Assembly: GCA_015654615.1 (NCBI GenBank)
Contig: JAATGN010000133.1
Location: 1 to 35,904, forward strand
DNA length: 35,904 nt
Reading direction: 5' to 3'
DNA from: Rhodospirillales bacterium
GTDB taxonomy: Bacteria; Pseudomonadota; Alphaproteobacteria; Rhodospirillales; Magnetospirillaceae
Made by a program: the position numbers and the translations under genes. This document shows positions 1 through 7,963 of this stretch, piece by piece (position 1 is the first letter of the stretch; every line of letters begins with the position of its first letter). The notes below the pieces were generated by a model that worked only from the letters and a program-made list of their open reading frames with translations, searched no databases and was not told the DNA's origin.

Positions 1-222
1 ACAAGGCGATCGGGCGACCCGTTCCCAGTCGGGCAGCCGTTGCACCGTGGTGCGCGGATCCGCCTCTTCGATTAGGCCAGTGGCCAACGCATCGTTACGG
101 GCCAGGCCATCGGCGAACGCCTGCAACAGGCGGGTGAGAACGGCTTCAAGCTCGCGGGCCAGATCGCCCGGCGGCAGCTGGCCCTGCAATTCGGCGAGAT
201 AATCGGTGGCGGTCAGTCCCAT
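1..222 (-). CDS. Baseplate/tail protein, Mu gp48-like (DUF2313/YmfQ), partial
   Basis: The first 74 codons of a leftward gene that runs off the window edge. It starts with ATG at 222 and overlaps the end of the gp47-like gene by 10 bp. A GGGGA lies about 8 bases upstream of the ATG. The visible part starts MGLTATDYL and reaches LPDWERVA, a pattern typical of the DUF2313/YmfQ family that follows gp47 in Mu-like phages. The family is thought to act in the baseplate next to the tail fibres. Only the N-terminal part can be judged, so the assignment rests on that motif plus position. Confidence 0.75.
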   Translation of the reverse strand, partial: MGLTATDYLAELQGQLPPGDLARELEAVLTRLLQAFADGLARNDALATGLIEEADPRTTVQRLPDWERVARSPC

Positions 223-1268
223 GTGGGCGTCCCCAGGGTGGAGATCTGGCCCGCGACGGTGATGACGTTGGCGGTTGGCGAGGCCAAGGTGTAGTCGGTC
301 ACGCCGGCCGCCGTGCTGATCGCCGTTTGGATGTGGGTCAGCAGCAAGGTGCAGCATTTGGCCGTGGCCTCGCTGGCCAGCAACGCGGCCAACTGCGCGG
401 TGACCGCCGTCCTTGCGGCGGTGCTGTCCGGCGCCAGGGTGATGACGGGATTGAGTGGCAGAGGCGATGGCGCGAATACGAAGGTTGCGCCGGTGACCGG
501 CCGTTCGGCATCGATGGCGGCTTGTACCAGGGCGACATCGGACGCCAGCGGGATCGGGTTGGATCGCCCGTCCATCATGAAGGTGATGCCGACAGTGCCA
601 GTCCCCATCCAACCGGGAAGAACCCAGACATGGGTCACCCCGGCAACCGACTTCGCCCATTTGATAAAGTCGGCCTCCGATCCGCCCATCGGCGGGTCCT
701 GGACGCGGGCCAGTAGACGCGCCCGAACAGAATCATAGCTTTCGATGTCGCCGCCGCCGCCCAGGCCATCCGATCCGACCGTGGCGTTCGACGAAACGCC
801 AGAAACCGAACTGACCAGCGTCAGGGGTGTATTGGCATCCGTGGTGGTGACCGCCCCCACCGAGGTGCATTTGACCGTGCCGGTGCCCGTGCCATCGGTC
901 AGGACCAGATCGGCAACCAGCTTGTATTGGATGCCATCGGCACGCGCCAGCAGGGTATCGGCCGGGACGATCTTGCCGGCCGTGCCGCTAAAATTAACCG
1001 GCCCGGCGGCGCCAGTCGGATTCTCACGGTAAATCTTCCAGATGGCGGCCCAACGGATCAAGAGATCGTCGTCGGCGTTATCCCAGGGGATTTGCCTGGC
1101 AAGATCGGTGATATAGGCATTCAGGTCATCGTTGGCGCCGGCCTGGACCCTGGCCAACACATAGAGCATCGATCGTGGCGGCGTCGCGTCGGCACCAGAC
1201 AGGCGGGTGGCTATATCCGATTGGACGCTGGCAATCGTCTCTTTGAGGGTCGGAACCGAATAGGTCAT
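213..1268 (-). CDS. Baseplate wedge protein, Mu gp47-like (baseplate J/gp47 family)
   Basis: A 351-residue protein of the baseplate J family, the wedge component that links the central hub to the baseplate periphery in contractile tails. The N-terminus (MTYSVPTLKE) and the mid part (GGDIESYDSVRARLLARVQDPPMGGSEADF, here split by me into its ESYDSVRARLL and GGSEADF elements) are characteristic of gp47/J proteins. I chose ATG at 1268, which overlaps the gp46 stop by one base (TGATG), over a GTG 12 bases upstream. It lies between gp46 and gp48 as in Mu. Confidence 0.9.
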   Translation of the reverse strand: MTYSVPTLKETIASVQSDIATRLSGADATPPRSMLYVLARVQAGANDDLNAYITDLARQIPWDNADDDLLIRWAAIWKIYRENPTGAAGPVNFSGTAGKIVPADTLLARADGIQYKLVADLVLTDGTGTGTVKCTSVGAVTTTDANTPLTLVSSVSGVSSNATVGSDGLGGGGDIESYDSVRARLLARVQDPPMGGSEADFIKWAKSVAGVTHVWVLPGWMGTGTVGITFMMDGRSNPIPLASDVALVQAAIDAERPVTGATFVFAPSPLPLNPVITLAPDSTAARTAVTAQLAALLASEATAKCCTLLLTHIQTAISTAAGVTDYTLASPTANVITVAGQISTLGTPTWD

Positions 1269-1732
1269 CAGGCCCCCCACGCGACTTTGTGGGTGTAGGA
1301 AACCGTGGTGCCGTCAAGCTTGGTCAGATCCACGACGAACACACACCAGCCGGTAGCCGGGAACGATGCGGTCACCTTGACCGACTTCACCCAGGCATCC
1401 TCGACCATCCAGGCAAGAGCCTCGGCGGCGTACTCCTGGACCCGCGTCAACACGGACGAAGTCTGCTTTTCGCGGGACAGCAACCAGAGCCGGGAACCAT
1501 GACGATCTTGAAGCGCCGTAGGTCTGGTCTTCGGCTCCGCATTGTCGGCCCACCAGCCCCGCCGATTGGTGGTACCGTCCGGAATGCTATCGTCCGCCTT
1601 GGCGCGGGCGTTGTTGAACAGCGACAGAACGACCGCCGTTTCCAATCCCTCATCGGCCGCCAGGTCGGCCCCATCCAGGACCAGATCCCAGGCGCCAAAC
1701 CGGCTGTCATATTGAAGGGCGAGGTCAACCAT
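1268..1732 (-). CDS. Baseplate protein, Mu gp46-like (GP46 family)
   Basis: A 154-residue protein with the features of the GP46 family: N-terminal W-D-L (FGAWDLVLDG), a central LFNNARA segment, a RRGWWAD motif and a long C-terminal half ending in a beta-rich segment. In Mu this protein is a small baseplate component (T4 gp25-like role) that anchors the sheath to the baseplate. It starts with ATG 6 bases after the gp45 stop and shares its last base with the gp47 start. Confidence 0.88.
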   Translation of the reverse strand: MVDLALQYDSRFGAWDLVLDGADLAADEGLETAVVLSLFNNARAKADDSIPDGTTNRRGWWADNAEPKTRPTALQDRHGSRLWLLSREKQTSSVLTRVQEYAAEALAWMVEDAWVKSVKVTASFPATGWCVFVVDLTKLDGTTVSYTHKVAWGA

Positions 1733-1738
1733 CGCTGT

Positions 1739-2353
1739 TCATTCCTGCTGGTTCGGGGTGTCGGTTGTAAGGGTGGAACCGCCGCTCTGGACGTTCCTCA
1801 GCGAATGGTTATGTTCGTCGTGAACCTCCCGCATGCTGGCCATGCTGCGGCCGGTGTCGTCGCAGTGGTCCACGATGTCGCCGGTGGCCTCGACGAGGGG
1901 TGTCTCCATGCGAACCTTGGGCGTGTTTGTAAGCGTGATCGGCAGGCCAGCGCCGTCGACGACGATCCCCGATCGCGTCAAATACACCTTCTGGCCAAGA
2001 TCGTCGTAAATCGCCACCTCGCCCTCGGCCAGGCCGCCCAGGCGATAGCGCCGGTCCTCGATGGCGATGATCAGCCCATGGGAGCGGATGCCGCCGACAG
2101 ATACGAAAACCCCTTCGGCCCCCGGATGAGGATGCGCGGCGTAACCGTATTGACGGATGACTTCGACATCGTCGGCCGTCTCGCGACCCATGCTGCCATC
2201 GGCCTGAGGCATGGCCAACAGTTCGACCTGCACCTGCTGGAGCTTGAGCGCGTCATTGACCAGGGAGATGACGCAACGGCTCACCATCAGCCGGATCTGA
2301 CGGTTCAACGGCCCCATCACCTTTCCAGCGGACCGCAGAAAATCCTTGCTCAT
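1739..2353 (-). CDS. Baseplate central spike, Mu gp45-like (gpV family)
   Basis: A 204-residue baseplate assembly protein of the Mu gp45/P2 gpV type, the trimeric spike at the tail tip that pierces the outer membrane. Visible features are the N-terminal RQIRLMVSRCVISLVND segment, an OB-fold-like middle (VELLAMPQADG, then GGIRSHGLIIAIEDRRYRL) and a beta-helical C-terminal part. Near the C-terminus is a histidine-rich HDEHNHS, in the place where related spikes coordinate a metal at the apex. That role is inferred here. The ATG overlaps the gp44 stop by 4 bases. Confidence 0.88.
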   Translation of the reverse strand: MSKDFLRSAGKVMGPLNRQIRLMVSRCVISLVNDALKLQQVQVELLAMPQADGSMGRETADDVEVIRQYGYAAHPHPGAEGVFVSVGGIRSHGLIIAIEDRRYRLGGLAEGEVAIYDDLGQKVYLTRSGIVVDGAGLPITLTNTPKVRMETPLVEATGDIVDHCDDTGRSMASMREVHDEHNHSLRNVQSGGSTLTTDTPNQQE

Positions 2354-3411
2354 GACGCACCCCCCGGCGCATCGAAGGTGAGAGCCGAGGGAGGTTCCAG
2401 AAGAAAGGCCTCCTTGCGGACCAAGGTCAGTTCGGTCAGTTGTCCCTGATCGGTCAGCGACAACGTGGCCCCGGCGATTAGCATCGAGCCGTGCAGGCCG
2501 AGAAAATCATCGTCGATCCGCACCATCGTGTTCGGCCGGTAAAGGGCGTCATTGGCATCGCGCCATCCGTTCACCGTGATGGTCGCTCTTTTGCTCTTGC
2601 CGGCGCGCGAAGCCCGTTCCCAATCCGCCCGCCGCTGATACCAGTCCGGATCGCCACCGGAGGCTTCGGCCAGAACGATCAGCGGCCGATATCGCGTGAT
2701 GGCGCTATCCAACGATTCGGCATGATAGGCGGTAAACAGTGACGGATCGGTGGCTTCGCTTCCTATGCTCTGGCCGATCACGATATAGCGCGAGAAACGT
2801 TCGCGGTCGGAGAAGGAGCCGCTTCCCGCTTTGATGTTGCCGCCCAGCTTCAGCTCGGCGATCGCGCCGCCCTCGCCAGCGCGGGTCAGCACCAAATTGC
2901 CGGCACCGTCCGACGTCGGCAGAACCGCGTAAATACGGCAGACCCGCTCAATGCATTCGAACGCGGTTTCACCCAACTGGATGTGATGATCCCAGATGGT
3001 CTTCATGACGTCGGCCACCGTGCTTTTGACGCCGATGCCGAACGGCTTGCAAAGGTCGCCGACAATGGTCAAGAGGTTGGCGTGGTTCCAGCGACCGGCA
3101 CCGGCCAGCGCCGAGCAGTCAACCAGATCGCCGGTCACGTCTCGTCCGCGTACCGTGAATTCATGACTGTTCGCATCGTAGGACGGCCCCGTATCGTCCA
3201 CCCAGCCGGTAATGAGCACATCGCTGCCGATCGACACCTTGCAGGCGGCGCCCGGCGTGATCTGGAAGAGATCTTGATGGCCGGGCCATTGCTCGGTCAC
3301 CGACAGGGAAAATCCGCCGCTGACGGTCTCCAGCGATCGGGTGATCTGCACCGAAGTCCAGCCGGCGTGGATTTTGCCATTCACCCGCAAGGTCACGTCA
3401 TCGGACGTCAT
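2350..3411 (-). CDS. Baseplate hub, Mu gp44-like (gpP/gpD family)
   Basis: A 353-residue hub protein corresponding to Mu gp44 (P) and related to P2 gpD and T4 gp27. It joins the tail tube to the spike. It begins with a beta-rich domain (TLRVNGKIHAGWTSVQITRSLE) and contains VRGRDVTGDLVDCSA, a typical hub-family motif. Its C-terminus has the expected RPNTMVRIDDDFLG segment. ATG at 3411 overlaps the preceding gene's stop by 4 bases. Gene order gpN, gp44, gp45 is as in Mu. Confidence 0.9.
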   Translation of the reverse strand: MTSDDVTLRVNGKIHAGWTSVQITRSLETVSGGFSLSVTEQWPGHQDLFQITPGAACKVSIGSDVLITGWVDDTGPSYDANSHEFTVRGRDVTGDLVDCSALAGAGRWNHANLLTIVGDLCKPFGIGVKSTVADVMKTIWDHHIQLGETAFECIERVCRIYAVLPTSDGAGNLVLTRAGEGGAIAELKLGGNIKAGSGSFSDRERFSRYIVIGQSIGSEATDPSLFTAYHAESLDSAITRYRPLIVLAEASGGDPDWYQRRADWERASRAGKSKRATITVNGWRDANDALYRPNTMVRIDDDFLGLHGSMLIAGATLSLTDQGQLTELTLVRKEAFLLEPPSALTFDAPGGAS

Positions 3412-4754
3412 GATGAGAGCACCGTCAGTGATCCGGCCGGCACAAAACCGGGCCGGGATATGCCATTGCGGGTAACGATGTCGGCCGCCCGCGTCGGATC
3501 GTCATAGAGGGCCGCCGCCAGAACCAGGGCCGGCGTCATCGCCGAGACGGTGACCGTGATCAATGTGGGCAACGCCGCCGCCCGCGTGGCGATGTCATCG
3601 ACCATGGCGGCCCGTAAAGCCCGCAGGCTGATGTTCAAAAGCGAAGAACTGACCAGCATTTCCGCATCGAGACGGCTGGCCAGGTCATCGCGCACCGCCA
3701 GCGCCTGCGTTGCCGTGTCGTATGTCGCCGTGGTGGCCACCCGCACCGCCTCGATGGTGGCGATCTGCCGGACCACGGCGACCAGAGCCGTCCGGTTGGT
3801 GGCGGCCTGATCGACGGACGTGCCATTGGTCGGCAGCACATCGAACGACACCGATCCGCCGCTGGAAGCCCCGGCCGCCGGCATGGCATCGGCGATCGCC
3901 AGGAACGGCGTCCCGCCCAGCGCGGTCAAAACACCGCTGGAAGACCGCGAACTGCCCGCACCGGTCAAGCCGAAGGTGCCGCCGCCGCCGGTGGTCCCCT
4001 GAAAACCTTGAACAACGACGGTCAGCGAGGACGCCAGTGACGACGGCGTCTTGACCAGGCTGGACAGCGTGCCGCTCACTCCGGAGATCGTGTCGGCCAA
4101 GGCCAGCGCCGGCACCGCCGAAATCGGAGCATCACCCCGGCTGGTCAGGGCATCGGCCAGCGAGGTACCCAGATCGATCAAGGCGACGACTTTGCGAATC
4201 ACCGTCAGGATGGCGCCGACATCGCTGATCGCCAGCTTTGCCAGAGTCAGGGCATCCCACGCGGAACCGGTCGAGGTCAGGCTATAGCCGCCCACACCAT
4301 AGAAGCCGCTCTGCACGGCGCTGACACTGGTATTGGCGGCGGTGCCGGCGACGGTCGAGGTATCGGTGGTCACCGTTGGGGCGGTGATCGCTCCCGCCTC
4401 GGAAAACGTCAGGGAGAAGCGCGCCAAACCGCCTTCGCGTTCGAAATCCTCGACCACCACGGCGCTGGTGACGATCACATCCATCTCGCCCAAGGTTGGA
4501 TGGACCAGCCGGCCGGGACCGGGCGCATCCAGGGCGGCGATCAGTTGCTTCATTGCAACGAGGTAGTCGTCACCCAGGACGAACGCATCCAGGGTGTACT
4601 GACGGGCTTTGCGGCCAAGATCCTCGCCGTAAGGATTGTCGCGTTTTGGGTATTCGTGCAGTTGGTTGCGCCGGCCGATCGGGGTCGAGTTGGACCGGTA
4701 TTTGAACGGCACGCCCCGGAAGGATGCGTCGCGGAGATTGTCGCGCCAACCCAT
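3408..4754 (-). CDS. DNA circularisation/tail protein, Mu gpN-like
   Basis: A 448-residue protein of the family named DNA circularisation protein, N-terminus, after Mu gpN. It is a tail/baseplate component that sits just after the tape measure gene. The N-terminal 120 residues carry the family pattern: MGWRDNLRDASFRGVPF, a conserved HEYPKRDNPYGEDLGRKAR and the LDAPGPGRLVHPTLG motif. The rest is alanine-, serine- and threonine-rich and poorly conserved, as is common in this family. It starts at ATG 4754, overlapping the tape measure stop by one base. Confidence 0.9.
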   Translation of the reverse strand: MGWRDNLRDASFRGVPFKYRSNSTPIGRRNQLHEYPKRDNPYGEDLGRKARQYTLDAFVLGDDYLVAMKQLIAALDAPGPGRLVHPTLGEMDVIVTSAVVVEDFEREGGLARFSLTFSEAGAITAPTVTTDTSTVAGTAANTSVSAVQSGFYGVGGYSLTSTGSAWDALTLAKLAISDVGAILTVIRKVVALIDLGTSLADALTSRGDAPISAVPALALADTISGVSGTLSSLVKTPSSLASSLTVVVQGFQGTTGGGGTFGLTGAGSSRSSSGVLTALGGTPFLAIADAMPAAGASSGGSVSFDVLPTNGTSVDQAATNRTALVAVVRQIATIEAVRVATTATYDTATQALAVRDDLASRLDAEMLVSSSLLNISLRALRAAMVDDIATRAAALPTLITVTVSAMTPALVLAAALYDDPTRAADIVTRNGISRPGFVPAGSLTVLSS

Positions 4755-7111
4755 CAGGCCACTCCCGCCATGCTCTGGCCGAGATCAAGGCTGAGGGCCA
4801 CGCCCGGCGTCTGGCTCCTGGCCGTCGCCTTGGCGCCGTCCGGCAAACCGTCGATCCGGATGGTGATCTGACCGTCCAACGCCGTCTTTTGCGGCGTGCC
4901 GGCGAAAGCCGATGCCGTGCTGGAGCGGGCCAGGGCATCGGCGGTGGCCGCGCGACGGCCGGCTTCCCCTTCACGATCCGCCGGGCGTTCGTAAAGCTTG
5001 GAGACGATGGCGCCAGCTTCGGTGGCGCTTTGGGCGTTCGCCAAGGCATTCCCGGCGCCCCGTTCGGCCCCGGCCGTCAATTCATGGTGAACGAAGGCCA
5101 GTTGTTCATCCAGGCTGGATTGACGAATGTCATGGCCGGCAAAGGATGCGAAGGCGCGTTGCCGGTCGGGATGCCACTGGGCGATGCCAACCGCCTTGCC
5201 GCCGTCGCCGACCGCACCGGCCTTCAACCCGCTTTCCGCTCCGAGATTGGCGGCGATTCCAGCGGCCTGCTGATGACTCCAGCCCATCTTTTCGAAATAG
5301 CTCATGGCCTGTTTGGCTGTGTCGGAATTGGCGATCGACGAGACCGCGCCGCCAACCGCGGACTTGACGCCACTCCATGCGCTGCCGGCGGCCGACGACA
5401 CGGCGGCGACCGGCATCTTCATTCCTTCCCATGCCCCACCAAGCGCTTTGCGCACCGGGGCGGGCAACAGGTTGAAGGCTTCCTTCATGCCATCGACCAG
5501 ACTGGCAATGATCTTCCGGCCGGCCTCGGCCAGGTCGAAGCCGGTCAGCCATTTGACCAGGCTGTTCATGGCGTCGAGGATCAAGGCGGTCGGATTGAAC
5601 AGTTCCAAGACCTTCAGAACGCCCTCGGTCCAGGAAATATTGAAGGCGTCCTTGACTGCCGTCCATTTGGCCGACCACCAGGCGGAAATGCCATCCCAGT
5701 TGCGATAGATCAGATAGACCGCGCCGGCCACGGCGACGATGGCGGCGACGATCCAGGTCACAGGGCAGGCAAGCAAAGCGGCTGAAAAGCTCCCCACGGC
5801 ACCGATGGCGGCAGGGAGGGCCATGACCATGCCGCGCAATCCGGTGATCACGCCGCCGAATTTCAGGAATTTGAGCACGCCGCCAAGTTCCTTGAACCCG
5901 CTGACGGCACCGGAAATCCAGCCGATCGTATGGCCGACCACGGCCACGCCCGCCAATCCCATCAGCACATAGCCGATCAGGCCGGTGCAGGCCGACAGGG
6001 CCTTGGCGAACAGATTGATCGGCTCAGCGAGATTCTCTTTCGCCACCTCGTGAACGGCGGCCTGGAGGGCATTGAGAGAGCCGGTAAGACCTTCCGAGGC
6101 GGCCTGCGCCGACTTCATAAACTCCGCCGAATCGCCCTGGGTACCGAAAATCCGGTCCATGGTCGCCGACGAACCGGTGTTCTTGATTTCACCGATCGGC
6201 ACCTTGAGCGCCGCCCCCAGATCCTTGCCGAACGCCTGTTGGGCCATGTAGGGATCGGAGGCATAGGCCTGAGTGATCTGTTTGATGATGTCGGTCGAGG
6301 CGCGCACCCCGGTGCGCGGGTCGCTCGGATCATTCCAAACCTTGATCCCATACGACGCCAGATGCTGCTGGTAACCCTGATCGCCGAGGTTGGTCAGGAA
6401 ACCTTCCGTCAATCCGCGCGCCTGGCGGGCATTGCCGGTTCCCTTGGCGATCAAAGCATAAGTGGCGCCCAGTTCCTTGGCGGCACCAGCCCCGGAATGG
6501 CCCAGGGCGGCGTAGGTCGAAGTCAACAGCGGCGCCGACGAGGCAAAGGCATCGACGCCGCCCTCTACGCCGGCCAATTGTTTCCTGATCGTGGCCAGCA
6601 CATCCAGGAACTCTTCGGGCCGCTTCAATGCCATCTTGGTCTGCAGCGTGGCGAACATGTCGCCCAGTTCTTCGGCATGCCCGCCCAACAACTGAATAGC
6701 CGCGCCCACCGTATTGGCATTGGCCTCGAAGGCATCGACGCTGCCCCCGGCCGCCTTGAAGGATTTGAATGCATCCATCATGTCTGTGTCCGAGATCCGC
6801 GCGGCAGCCGTGACCTCTTCCATGGTTTTGCGAAGACGCCCGACGGCTTGATCGCCCATTCCAGTGTTGATCTGCATGCGCCGGAAGAACTCTTCTTGGG
6901 TGGCTACCGCCTTGACCGAAAACCCTTCGGCGACGATGGACCCCATGCCGGTGAACGAATTGGCGAAACGCTGGCTGGCGTCGCCGGCCGCCTTGGCGAA
7001 GGCACCGACAGCGGCGGTCGGTCCTTTGAGGGCGGAGGCCACCCGGCCGATGGTGTTGGTGGCCTGATCAATGGCCTTGAAGACAAGCGAAAAAACCAGT
7101 TCCTGTCCCAT
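4754..7111 (-). CDS. Tail tape measure protein with C-terminal lysozyme-like domain
   Basis: A 785-residue tape measure protein that sets tail length and travels into the cell with the DNA. The N-terminal 370 residues are helical. Hydrophobic segments at about 373-395 and 440-470 are expected of a membrane-active tape measure. A domain at about 598-712 (YFEKMGWSHQQAAGIAANLG, then AESGL and GIAQWHPDR) resembles phage tail lysozyme domains, with E626 in GAESGL as the likely catalytic acid. It should cut peptidoglycan locally during entry. The C-terminus ends in a short Ser/Ala-rich tail. The start ATG lies 13 bases after the stop of the frameshifted chaperone extension, the standard arrangement in tailed phages. 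Confidence 0.92.
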   Translation of the reverse strand: MGQELVFSLVFKAIDQATNTIGRVASALKGPTAAVGAFAKAAGDASQRFANSFTGMGSIVAEGFSVKAVATQEEFFRRMQINTGMGDQAVGRLRKTMEEVTAAARISDTDMMDAFKSFKAAGGSVDAFEANANTVGAAIQLLGGHAEELGDMFATLQTKMALKRPEEFLDVLATIRKQLAGVEGGVDAFASSAPLLTSTYAALGHSGAGAAKELGATYALIAKGTGNARQARGLTEGFLTNLGDQGYQQHLASYGIKVWNDPSDPRTGVRASTDIIKQITQAYASDPYMAQQAFGKDLGAALKVPIGEIKNTGSSATMDRIFGTQGDSAEFMKSAQAASEGLTGSLNALQAAVHEVAKENLAEPINLFAKALSACTGLIGYVLMGLAGVAVVGHTIGWISGAVSGFKELGGVLKFLKFGGVITGLRGMVMALPAAIGAVGSFSAALLACPVTWIVAAIVAVAGAVYLIYRNWDGISAWWSAKWTAVKDAFNISWTEGVLKVLELFNPTALILDAMNSLVKWLTGFDLAEAGRKIIASLVDGMKEAFNLLPAPVRKALGGAWEGMKMPVAAVSSAAGSAWSGVKSAVGGAVSSIANSDTAKQAMSYFEKMGWSHQQAAGIAANLGAESGLKAGAVGDGGKAVGIAQWHPDRQRAFASFAGHDIRQSSLDEQLAFVHHELTAGAERGAGNALANAQSATEAGAIVSKLYERPADREGEAGRRAATADALARSSTASAFAGTPQKTALDGQITIRIDGLPDGAKATARSQTPGVALSLDLGQSMAGVA

Positions 7112-7123
7112 TCGCCCGCTCCG

Positions 7124-7575
7124 TTATTCCTGTCCCTGTTGGGCGGCCCAGATCTCGGCCGCCACCTCGTGCCACGCCAGCAACTCCTCCGCATCCCAGT
7201 CCTCGATCACGTCGAGGCCGGTGTGGAGGATCGCCGCCACCTCGCCGGCTAGGCGTCGCCAGTTGTCGGGGAAACTCCCAAAAAACGGGCGAAGATGCGC
7301 CCCAGCACGGTGAAGTCCTCGCCGTCCAGTTCGTCGAGATAAGGCGGCGCGATGCCCGACAATTGAGCGACCATCCACATGGTCTTGTCGGCGTCGGACT
7401 TTCCTTTGATCGTCTTGATCTCCTTCGCCTTCGGCCGGCGCATGGTGATCGTGGTGATCTGGCCGTCAGCGGTGGCCAGCGGAGCGGTCAAAGTCCAGGT
7501 GGCAGAACCGTCTTCATTCAATTTGAAACGGTCGGGATACTGTTCTTCGAGCGAAGGAAGGCTGTTTTCCGCCAT
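7124..7575 (-). CDS. Tail assembly chaperone, -1 frameshift long form (gp41/gp42-like)
   Basis: Predicted long form made by a -1 ribosomal frameshift near codon 98-99 of the gene starting at 7575. The last shared codons are R-F-L/F. After the shift the frame reads GSFPDNWRRLAGEV and continues to a stop at 7124-7126. This gives about 150 residues, with a 51-residue extension that looks like the small GpE-type tail proteins (DVIEDWDAEELLAWHEVA). The extension has no good independent start. A slippery heptamer lies exactly in the needed frame. Such paired chaperones preload the tape measure protein during tail assembly, and this pair lies directly upstream of the tape measure gene. Shifting itself is inferred. 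Confidence 0.8.
7249..7575 (-). CDS. Tail assembly chaperone, short form (Mu gp41-like)
   Basis: A 108-residue protein of the phage tail assembly chaperone class (Mu gp41, P2 gpE equivalents). It sits between tube and tape measure genes. The sequence contains TWTLTAPLATADGQITTITM followed by RRPKAKEIKTIKG, and a C-terminal YLDELDGEDFTVLGRIFARF helix, the usual place for the frameshift. It starts at ATG 7575 and normally ends at 7249. A fraction of ribosomes is expected to shift at 7279-7285 to make the longer form. Confidence 0.85.
   Translation of the reverse strand: MAENSLPSLEEQYPDRFKLNEDGSATWTLTAPLATADGQITTITMRRPKAKEIKTIKGKSDADKTMWMVAQLSGIAPPYLDELDGEDFTVLGRIFARFLGVSPTTGDA
7279..7285 (-). 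promoter_or_regulatory. Slippery heptamer T TTT TTG (-1 frameshift site)
   Basis: On the minus strand the seven bases are TTTTTTG, arranged T TTT TTG relative to the zero frame (codons CGT TTT TTG, residues R-F-L). After a one-base slip both tRNAs re-pair with TTT, and the -1 frame is open for 51 more codons. The overlap of the two frames, the position 30 bases before the zero-frame stop and the gene context all fit the conserved tail-chaperone frameshift. I do not see a strong downstream hairpin or pseudoknot by eye. Confidence 0.8.
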
Positions 7576-7593
7576 GATGATGATCTCCTGTGA

Positions 7594-7953
7594 TTACGAT
7601 TCGTCGACGTCGGCCGAAGTGAAGGTGACCGAGAACTTTCCTTCCTTGGCCCCGAGTTCACCCATTTCCGAGGTCCAGGCGTTGACCAGAGTGAAGACGG
7701 GACCGCTATCGGTCTGGAAGGTGACCGTGATGTCGGTCAGGGCCTCGAACGCGGACAGCGATATGCTGGCATTGTGGAAGAAGCTGGCTTGTACGGTCGC
7801 TTCCACGACTTCTTCGGTGAAGCCGTAGACCTGGGCGCCTTTCACCGTGTTGCGCTTGACGCCCATGACGCCGGTCAGCTTGGCGTCGTCGCCGCTCTCG
7901 TAAAGCGCGCCATCGATATAGATGAAGGCCCGCCCGGTGTATTTTCTTGCCAT
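7594..7953 (-). CDS. Tail tube protein, Mu gpM-like
   Basis: A 119-residue tail tube protein, the polymer through which DNA passes. It begins MARKYTGRAFIYIDGALYES and is beta-rich, with GVKRNTVKGAQVYGFTEE in the middle, typical of Mu-type (gp40/M) tubes. The ATG at 7953 has an AGGAG seven bases upstream. A TTG codon just before it is less likely to be used. It follows the sheath gene after 10 bases and precedes the chaperone pair. Confidence 0.88.
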   Translation of the reverse strand: MARKYTGRAFIYIDGALYESGDDAKLTGVMGVKRNTVKGAQVYGFTEEVVEATVQASFFHNASISLSAFEALTDITVTFQTDSGPVFTLVNAWTSEMGELGAKEGKFSVTFTSADVDES

Positions 7954-7963
7954 CAAACCTCTC

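Noticed and set aside
1289-2449. Long plus-strand open frame opposite gp45-gp46
   Set aside because: It is the antisense shadow of well-recognised minus-strand tail genes in high-GC DNA, with unnatural H/R/G-rich composition.
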